Assembly: GCF_000315545.1 (NCBI RefSeq)
Contig: NZ_JH992902.1
Location: forward strand, 779,280-843,279
Direction of reading: 5' to 3'
Source: Selenomonas sp. F0473
GTDB taxonomy: Bacteria; Bacillota; Negativicutes; Selenomonadales; Selenomonadaceae
DNA length: 64,000 bases
The position numbers were made by a program, and so were the translations under genes. The notes below the pieces were generated by a model. The model saw nothing but the letters and a program-made list of their open reading frames with translations, had not been told where the DNA came from and made no database searches. This document shows, one piece after another, positions 58,589 to 64,000 of the stretch; positions within the stretch are counted from its first letter, which is position 1, and the number at the start of each line of letters is the position of its first letter.

Positions 58589-60739
58589 TCATCCTCCCGA
58601 AAACAGCGCGTCCATTTCCGCCTGCTCGTCCACCGTCGGCGTATAGGAGCGGCGCGGAGCATCCGCGGCCGCAGGCCGCGTCCCCTCCGCTGTGTGCGGC
58701 GCGTTCCCCGCCGCGGGCGGGATGCGTTTTCCCGTAAAATCAGGCGCGCCGCCTTTATCGTTCGCGGTCATACGGCACTGCGGGAATGCAGAGCAACCCC
58801 AGAAGTCTCCGTGCTTTCCCTTGCGTTTTAGCATCACGCCGCGCCCGCAGGCGGGGCACGGCACACCGCCGCCGCACGCAATCTGCGCCGAAAGCGCGGC
58901 CGCGCAGAGTTCCCGCGCAAACGCCGCCTGTCCCGCGAGGAACGCCTCGGGCGAGCCCTCTCCCGCCGCCATCGAATGCAGCCGGTCCTCCCAAATCGCC
59001 GTCGCGTCGGGATAGGTCATCGTATCGGGCAGCGCGTCGATGAGGAGATAGGCGGTATCCGTAGGGGTCAGCACCTTCTTCTTGCCCGCGGCATTTAAAA
59101 ATTTACGCCGAATCAAATCCTCGATGATGCTTGCGCGCGTCGCCTCCGTCCCGATGCCGGAGACATCGCGCAGCATCTTCTTCGCCGCCTCGTCCTTGAC
59201 GTATTTGTGGATCTCCTTCATGCCCTGCAAAAGGGTTGCGGGCGTAAAGCGTGTCGGCGGCTTCGTCTGCCGCGTGCCAAGCGCGGCGGACACGAATTCC
59301 GCGCCGTCGCCCTTCTTCATCGGCGGCAGAACGCCGCTCTCCTCGTCCTCTTTCTCCGCGTCGTCCGTCTCCGTACTTTTCCCCGTACGGTACATTGCGC
59401 GCCAGCCCGCCGCACGCTCGGTCCGGCCGCGCGCAGCGAACGTCTCCCCATGGTAGGAGAGCTCGGCCTTCGTTTGGTCGTAAACATAGTTCGGGTAAAA
59501 CTGCGCGATATAGGCGCGTGCGATCAGTTCGTAAATGCGCCGCTCCGGCTCGCCGAGGCGCGCAAGGTTCACGGGCACCGTCGTCGGGATGATCGCGTGA
59601 TGCGCCGTGATCTTCTCATCGTTCCACGCGCGCGACTTCTTCGATGCGTCCGCAGCCGCCGCCCACGCTGCAAGCGCCGATCCCTCCAGCGCCGCGAGAT
59701 TCGAGAGGATCTTCGGCGCATCCTTATGCTGGCTCCTCGGCAAATACTCCGCGTCTGAGCGCGGATAGGTCGTCAGTTTCTCCTCGTACAGTTTCTGCGC
59801 CGTATCGAGCACCTGCTGCGGCTCGTACCCGTACCGCTTGCCCGCGAGCACCTGCAGCGCCGAAAGCGAGAAGGGCAGCGGCGGCGGCTCCTCCTTTTTC
59901 TTGCGCTCGTATTTGACGATTTTCCCATCCTGCGGCGCCGCGCCAAACTGCTCGGCCGCCGCGCGTGCCGCCGCTTCGTCGACGAGACGCCCCTCCGCGT
60001 CGAGCGGCGTGCGTTCCTCCGACGGCTTCCACCGCGCACGAAACGATTCCCCCGTCCCCTCGTGCCGGAATACAGCGTCGAGGAGATAGTATGTCGCGGG
60101 TTTGAAGTTTTCGATCTCCCGTTCCCGCCGCACGACGAGCGCCAGCGTCGGCGTCTTGACCCTGCCGATCGGCAGGACAAGCCGCGCATGCCCCGCGCGG
60201 CGTGCCGCAAGCGTATACGCGCGCGAGAGATTCATCCCGACGAGCCAGTCCGCGCGGGCGCGGGCGAGCGCCGACAGTTTCAGCGGGAGAAAATCCGCAT
60301 TGTCGCGCAGATCGCCGAGCGCGTCCCGGATGCTCTTGTCGTCGAGCGCGTTGATGAGGATGCGGCGCACGGGCTTCGTATTCCCGAGATAGTCCAGCAC
60401 CTCGTCCACGAGCAGCTGCCCCTCGCGGTCGGGGTCGCCGCCGTGCACGATCTCGTCCGCGCGCTCGATCAGTCCCTTCACGACGCCGAACTGCTGCGCT
60501 GCGCTCTCATTCACGACGAGCCGCCACTCCTCCGGCAGAATCGGCAGGTCTTCGGCGCGCCAGCGCTTCAGCCGCGCATCGTATTCCTCGGGCTCAGCCT
60601 GCCGCAGCACATGTCCGAAGAGCCACGTCACGACGCCCCCGCCCGTCTCGATCCAGCCGCTGCCCTTGCGGTGCGGCTGCGGCAGACACGCGGCGAGCGC
60701 GCGCCCGACGCTCGGTTTTTCCGCGATATAAAGCCTCAT
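58589..60739 (-). CDS. topB: DNA topoisomerase III
   Basis: A 716-residue type IA topoisomerase: TOPRIM domain (RLYIAEKPSVGRALAACLPQP, GGGVVTWLFGHVL, HGGDPDREGQLLVDEVLDYLG with the metal Asp/Glu), and the active-site region QKLYEEKLTTYPRSDAEYLP with catalytic tyrosine in TTYPRSD. A C-terminal four-cysteine zinc finger (CPACGRGVMLKRKGKHGDFWGCSAFPQC) and a 60-residue tail follow. It decatenates and relaxes negatively supercoiled DNA. The ATG at 60737-60739 overlaps the stop of the upstream YkvA-type gene (ATGA), so the three genes YkvA-type, topB and helicase are co-translated. Confidence 0.97.
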   Translation of the reverse strand: MRLYIAEKPSVGRALAACLPQPHRKGSGWIETGGGVVTWLFGHVLRQAEPEEYDARLKRWRAEDLPILPEEWRLVVNESAAQQFGVVKGLIERADEIVHGGDPDREGQLLVDEVLDYLGNTKPVRRILINALDDKSIRDALGDLRDNADFLPLKLSALARARADWLVGMNLSRAYTLAARRAGHARLVLPIGRVKTPTLALVVRREREIENFKPATYYLLDAVFRHEGTGESFRARWKPSEERTPLDAEGRLVDEAAARAAAEQFGAAPQDGKIVKYERKKKEEPPPLPFSLSALQVLAGKRYGYEPQQVLDTAQKLYEEKLTTYPRSDAEYLPRSQHKDAPKILSNLAALEGSALAAWAAAADASKKSRAWNDEKITAHHAIIPTTVPVNLARLGEPERRIYELIARAYIAQFYPNYVYDQTKAELSYHGETFAARGRTERAAGWRAMYRTGKSTETDDAEKEDEESGVLPPMKKGDGAEFVSAALGTRQTKPPTRFTPATLLQGMKEIHKYVKDEAAKKMLRDVSGIGTEATRASIIEDLIRRKFLNAAGKKKVLTPTDTAYLLIDALPDTMTYPDATAIWEDRLHSMAAGEGSPEAFLAGQAAFARELCAAALSAQIACGGGVPCPACGRGVMLKRKGKHGDFWGCSAFPQCRMTANDKGGAPDFTGKRIPPAAGNAPHTAEGTRPAAADAPRRSYTPTVDEQAEMDALFSGG

Positions 60740-61095
60740 GAAAATACCTTTGACAGCGCCCAAATAATCAGCGCCAGCCAAAGAACGAGCACCGCCGTCG
60801 CGCCGACCAGCACCATCGTCCCGTAGCGCAGCACGCGCCGTTCACTCTCCTCGCGCACATAGGGCGGCAGCATCCGCACGAGGAACTCCGTCGCCAGAGG
60901 CAGGATCACCGCATCGTCCAGCGCCCCGAGCACGGGGATCGCATCGGGGATGATATCAATCGGGCTGACGAGATAGAGCAGCGCCAGCGGGAAGAGCACC
61001 TTCACCGCGCGCGGCGTGTCCCGCCGCATCATCGCAAAAAAGAGCACCGCGATATCGCGCCGCAGCGCCTGCAGCAGCATCACAATCCGTATCAT
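60736..61095 (-). CDS. YkvA-family (DUF1232) membrane protein
   Basis: A 119-residue protein. The DUF1232 core is visible: LFPLALLYLVSPIDIIPDAIPVLGALDDAVILPLATEFL. A basic region and a last membrane helix (MVLVGATAVLVLWLALIIWALSKVFS) follow. The function is unknown. The ATG at 61093-61095 follows GGAGG by 5 bases. It is the first gene of the YkvA-type-topB-helicase unit, coupled by ATGA to topB. Confidence 0.88.
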   Translation of the reverse strand: MIRIVMLLQALRRDIAVLFFAMMRRDTPRAVKVLFPLALLYLVSPIDIIPDAIPVLGALDDAVILPLATEFLVRMLPPYVREESERRVLRYGTMVLVGATAVLVLWLALIIWALSKVFS

Positions 61096-61160
61096 AAGAA
61101 CCTCCGTCCGCACATCCTTTGTCCTTGTAGTATACCACCCCCGCGCCATGTTTTCAAAAA

Positions 61161-61220
61161 TTATTCCGCCGCGATCACTTCAAAATACTTCTCCGGGTGC
61201 CCGCAGATATCCGTCTGCAT
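61161..61220 (-). CDS. Tiny reading frame with a CGHPEKYFEV motif (remnant or small protein)
   Basis: On the minus strand a 19-codon frame, MQTDICGHPEKYFEVIAAE, ends at 61161-61163. AGGAGG precedes the ATG by only 2 bases. CGHPEKYFEV is similar to the second cysteine half of a rubredoxin-like metal centre, as found at the end of rubrerythrins (CGHP-YFEV). The frame is open further upstream to about 61300 without another motif. This could be the eroded end of a rubrerythrin-like gene or a genuine small protein. It lies between gpmI and the YkvA-type gene. Confidence 0.35.
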   Translation of the reverse strand: MQTDICGHPEKYFEVIAAE

Positions 61221-61326
61221 GTCCTCCTGCAGATAGAGAATACAAACGCTCAATACGCCGAACGCAATGCGACCGGAATCGAACGTGCCGCGCCCCCCAA
61301 ATCACAGACATACGGCTCCCTTAACG

Positions 61327-61355
61327 TAAAAGACCGCCGCGCACGGAGCGCGGCG
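61327..61355 (-). terminator. Terminator of the glycolytic operon after gpmI
   Basis: On the minus strand CGCCGCGC pairs perfectly with GCGCGGCG (61348-61355 with 61335-61342; 5-base loop), then GTCTTTTAC. It is 22 bases beyond the gpmI stop. Confidence 0.85.
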
Positions 61356-61376
61356 ATCCCATGGTCGGCGATTGAT

Positions 61377-62933
61377 TTATTTGAGCGTAATGAGCGGTTT
61401 GCCCGTCATTTCCTTCGGAATGGGAAGCCCCGCAAGCGTCAGCAGCGTCGGCGCGATGTCGCAGAGCGCGCCCGTATGGACTTCCTTCACGCGGTCGGAA
61501 ACGACGATGAACGGCACAGGGTTCGTGGTGTGTTTCGTGAACGGCTGATTCGTCTCGTAGTCCCACATCTTGTCCGCGTTGCCGTGATCCGCCGTGATGC
61601 AGACCTCGCCGCCGACCTCCCGAATCGCGTCGACAAAGCGCCCGACGCAGGTGTCGACGGTCTCGACCGCCTTGACGACGGCGGGCACGACGCCCGTGTG
61701 GCCGACCATATCGCAGTTCGCATAATTGAGGATGATGAAATCGTACTTGCGCGACTTGATCGCCTCGACGACTTTGTCCGTGACCTCGATCGCGCTCATC
61801 TCGGGCTGGAGGTCGTACGTCGCGACCTTCGGCGAGTGGACGAGGATGCGGTCCTCGCCCTTGTACGGCGTCTCGACGCCGCCGTTGAAGAAGAACGTGA
61901 CGTGCGCGTACTTCTCCGTCTCGGCGATGCGCAGCTGCGTCATGCCGAGATCCTGCACGTACTGACCGAAGGTGTTCGCGATGCTCTCCGGCGGGAACGC
62001 GACGAGCGCGTTCATGCCCGCCTCGTACTGGGAGAACGTCACAAACGGAATCTTCAGCGACTCGTCGCGCTTAAATCCGTCGAACTTCTTATCCACAAAG
62101 GCATGCGTGAGCTGGCGCGCGCGGTCGGGGCGGAAATTGTAGAAAATCGCGCCGTCGCCGTTCTTCATCCCGGGATACCCCGCGACGACAAACGGAACGA
62201 CGAACTCGTCCGTCACGCCCTCGGGCTTTTCGCTCGTATCGGCATAGGAGGCGAGCAGTCCTTTGATGGCCGAGGGCGCAGTTGTCTTCGCCTTGGCGTG
62301 CGCGATCGCCTCGTAGGCGAGCTGCTCGCGTTCCCAGCGATGATCGCGGTCCATCGCATAGTAGCGTCCCGCAACGGTCGCAATCTTGCCTTCGCCGATC
62401 TCCGCCGCTTTCTTCTCCACAGCCTCGAGGTATTCCTTCGCGCTCTTTGGCGGAACGTCGCGCCCGTCGAGGAACGCGTGGATCCAGACGGTCTTGATCC
62501 CCTCGCGATGCGCAAGTTCGAGCGTCGCAAAGAGATGATCTTCGTGGCTGTGCACGCCGCCCGGGGAGACGAGCCCCATCACATGCAGCGCGCCGCCGCT
62601 CTCCTTCACGCCGCGCACAATCTTAAGCAGCGCCTCGTTCTTAAAGAAGTCGCCGTTCCTGATATCGCGCGTGATGCGCGTGAGCTGCTGGTAAACGATG
62701 CGGCCCGCGCCGATGTTCGTGTGCCCGACCTCGGAGTTGCCCATCTGCCCGTCGGGCAGGCCGACGTATTCGCCGGACGCGTTGATCTCATTGTGTTTAT
62801 ACTTCTTGAGCAGCCCGTCGATGACGGGCGTCTTTGCCATCGCGATGGCGTTGTATTTCATATCGTTCGGGTCGCCGTCGCCGAATCCGTCCATGATGAT
62901 GAGGGCAACCGGAGCATTTTTCAGTTTTGCCAT
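61377..62933 (-). CDS. gpmI: 2,3-bisphosphoglycerate-independent phosphoglycerate mutase
   Basis: A 518-residue enzyme of the alkaline-phosphatase superfamily with two manganese sites: IIMDGFGDGDPNDMKYNAIAMAKTPVIDGLL (first metal Asp), QMGNSEVGHTNIGAGRIVYQQL (catalytic Ser loop), LDGRDVPPKSAKEYLEAVE, GRYYAMDRDHRWERE, FRPDRARQLTHAF, ILNYANCDMVGHTG, ITADHGNADKMWD and TKHTTNPVPF. It interconverts 3- and 2-phosphoglycerate. It is the last of the pgk-tpiA-gpmI order in lower glycolysis, followed by a terminator. An enolase gene is not in the window. Confidence 0.98.
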   Translation of the reverse strand: MAKLKNAPVALIIMDGFGDGDPNDMKYNAIAMAKTPVIDGLLKKYKHNEINASGEYVGLPDGQMGNSEVGHTNIGAGRIVYQQLTRITRDIRNGDFFKNEALLKIVRGVKESGGALHVMGLVSPGGVHSHEDHLFATLELAHREGIKTVWIHAFLDGRDVPPKSAKEYLEAVEKKAAEIGEGKIATVAGRYYAMDRDHRWEREQLAYEAIAHAKAKTTAPSAIKGLLASYADTSEKPEGVTDEFVVPFVVAGYPGMKNGDGAIFYNFRPDRARQLTHAFVDKKFDGFKRDESLKIPFVTFSQYEAGMNALVAFPPESIANTFGQYVQDLGMTQLRIAETEKYAHVTFFFNGGVETPYKGEDRILVHSPKVATYDLQPEMSAIEVTDKVVEAIKSRKYDFIILNYANCDMVGHTGVVPAVVKAVETVDTCVGRFVDAIREVGGEVCITADHGNADKMWDYETNQPFTKHTTNPVPFIVVSDRVKEVHTGALCDIAPTLLTLAGLPIPKEMTGKPLITLK

Positions 62934-62972
62934 GATAAACTCTTTCTAAGAGCAATGTGCTCGCAGAGGAAA

Positions 62973-63722
62973 TCAGAAATTAACGATCGCGGCAAAATCC
63001 TTCGCCTTGAGCGCCGCGCCGCCGACGAGCGCGCCGTCGACGTTCGGCTTCTTCATGAGACCCGCGATCGTCTCGGGCTTCACGCTGCCGCCGTATTGAA
63101 TGCGGATCGCATTCGCCGCGGCTGCGCCGTATTTCGCTTTGACAGTCGCACGAATATGAGCGCAGACTTCTTCCGCCTGTTCAAAGGTTGCGGTCTTGCC
63201 CGTACCGATCGCCCAGATCGGCTCGTAGGCGATGACGAGTTTCGCGACCTCCCTCGCCTTAAAGCCCGCGAGCGCGGCCTCGATCTGATACGCGACGTAG
63301 GCGAGATAGGTGCCCGCCTCGCGGATCTCGAGCGACTCGCCGCAGCAGATGATCGGCGTGATGCCCGCCGCGTAGGCCGCACGCGCGCGCTTATTCACGC
63401 CCTCGTTCGTCTCGCCGAAGTAGTCGCGGCGCTCGCTGTGGCCGAGCACACAGTAGGAAACGCCGATCTCGGCGAGCATATCCGTCGAGATCTCGCCCGT
63501 GTAGGCGCCGCTCTTTTCCCAGTGCACATTCTGCGCGCCGACCGCGATATTCGTTCCTTTGACCGCTTTGGCGACGGCAGCGAGCGCCGTTGCCGCGGGG
63601 CAGACGACGACCGCGGCCTTCGCCCCCTTCACGAGGGGGGCAAGCGCTTTCACAAGAGCCTTGCCCTGCGCGATCGTATTGTTCATCTTCCAGTTGCCCG
63701 CAATAATCGGTGTTCTTGCCAT
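62973..63722 (-). CDS. tpiA: Triose-phosphate isomerase, canonical bacterial type
   Basis: A 249-residue enzyme: PIIAGNWKMNNT (N and K), GAQNVHWEKSGAYTGEIS, YCVLGHSERRDYFGET (catalytic His), VIAYEPIWAIGTGKTA (catalytic Glu) and IQYGGSVKPETIAGLM, NVDGALVGGAALKAKDFAAIVNF. The ATG at 63720-63722 follows GAGGGGA and is preferred over an earlier in-frame start at 63752. This is the glycolytic isomerase. It differs from the TIM-like protein at 15676. Confidence 0.98.
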   Translation of the reverse strand: MARTPIIAGNWKMNNTIAQGKALVKALAPLVKGAKAAVVVCPAATALAAVAKAVKGTNIAVGAQNVHWEKSGAYTGEISTDMLAEIGVSYCVLGHSERRDYFGETNEGVNKRARAAYAAGITPIICCGESLEIREAGTYLAYVAYQIEAALAGFKAREVAKLVIAYEPIWAIGTGKTATFEQAEEVCAHIRATVKAKYGAAAANAIRIQYGGSVKPETIAGLMKKPNVDGALVGGAALKAKDFAAIVNF

Positions 63723-63752
63723 ATTGAAATCCCCTCTTCCAAGTTTTAGCAA

Positions 63753-64000
63753 TTATTTATCCGCAATGGCGTCGATGCCCGGAAGCACCTTGCCTTCGAG
63801 GAGTTCGAGGGTGGCGCCGCCGCCCGTCGAGATGTGCGAAATCCGGTCGGAAAGCCCGGTCTTCTTGAGCGCCGCGATGGAGTCGCCGCCGCCGACGATG
63901 GACGTCGCGCCCTCCTTCGTCGCCTGCGCGACCGCACGGGCGACCGCCTCGGTGCCCTTTGCGAACGCGTCGAACTCGAACACGCCCATGGGGCCGTTCC
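63753..64000 (-). CDS. pgk: Phosphoglycerate kinase, C-terminal part (cut by the window edge)
   Basis: The last 82 residues of phosphoglycerate kinase: [81 protein letters not shown], the nucleotide-binding GGGDS and the final STGGGA-LE-L-G-PG motif. The rest lies beyond 64000. It precedes tpiA by 30 bases and makes ATP from 1,3-bisphosphoglycerate. Confidence 0.97.
   Translation of the reverse strand, partial: NGPMGVFEFDAFAKGTEAVARAVAQATKEGATSIVGGGDSIAALKKTGLSDRISHISTGGGATLELLEGKVLPGIDAIADK

Noticed and set aside
61197-63749. An 850-codon plus-strand frame opposite gpmI and tpiA
   Set aside because: Antisense to two certain glycolytic genes, with low-information Arg-Asp-Val-rich sequence and no motif.

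Overview
The window reads as chromosomal DNA of a Gram-negative-type Firmicute of the class Negativicutes, most like Selenomonas or a close relative. This is inferred, not proven. The reasons are the high GC content, Firmicute regulators and gene orders (CodY, a CIRCE element on groESL, the secG-esterase-rnr-smpB order), and cell-surface sugar genes of the kind used in Gram-negative envelopes. I see no insertion sequence, phage, CRISPR array or replication origin. Most genes lie on the minus strand.

1-11 kb: the end of a LacI-type regulator; a dTDP-3-amino-3,6-dideoxyhexose cassette (ketoisomerase, aminotransferase, acetyltransferase); an ECF-transporter S protein; a prmA-rsmE-tlpA-ccdA operon; a superoxide reductase; and a lipid-linked-sugar glycosyltransferase pair.

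10-18.4 kb: a polyol/sugar-phosphate locus. It holds a complete glucitol-type PTS with GutM, a SorC-type and a GntR-type regulator, a frameshifted class II aldolase, an archaeal-type triose-phosphate isomerase homologue, YjbQ and a SAF-domain oxidoreductase. A repeated TTACC-N3-GGTAA dyad sits at both divergent promoter regions and probably ties them into one regulon. No sorbitol-6-phosphate dehydrogenase is present, so the substrate and route are open.

18.5-22.8 kb: a lower-GC four-gene operon for surface phosphorylcholine-type decoration (TagF-like transferase, licA, licB, licC). licA and licB each carry a single-base frameshift.

22.9-30.7 kb: groESL with CIRCE, then a chemoreceptor and a sugar-binding lipoprotein that follow ilvBN in one transcription unit, then comF. 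30.8-37.9 kb: brnQ, a dCache chemoreceptor with a structured leader, dedA, three tRNAs (Glu, Asp, Phe), codY, rpmB and a beta-carbonic anhydrase. A CodY-family regulator close to ilvBN and brnQ fits branched-chain amino acid control.

38-50 kb: a PepSY membrane protein, pgi, a phosphohexomutase, two tandem AEC permeases, a PepSY protein divergent from a two-component system, a decayed ynfA-like gene, a possibly structured non-coding stretch, small conserved genes and an amino-acid permease. 50-64 kb: smpB, rnr, esterase, secG; a eukaryotic-type hexokinase after a CorC-type protein; a DEAD-box helicase with topB and a YkvA-type protein; and the glycolytic run pgk-tpiA-gpmI, with pgk cut by the window edge.

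Four reading-frame breaks (aldolase, licA, licB, ynfA) are present. The first three are single-base losses and may be real decay, phase variation or assembly errors.
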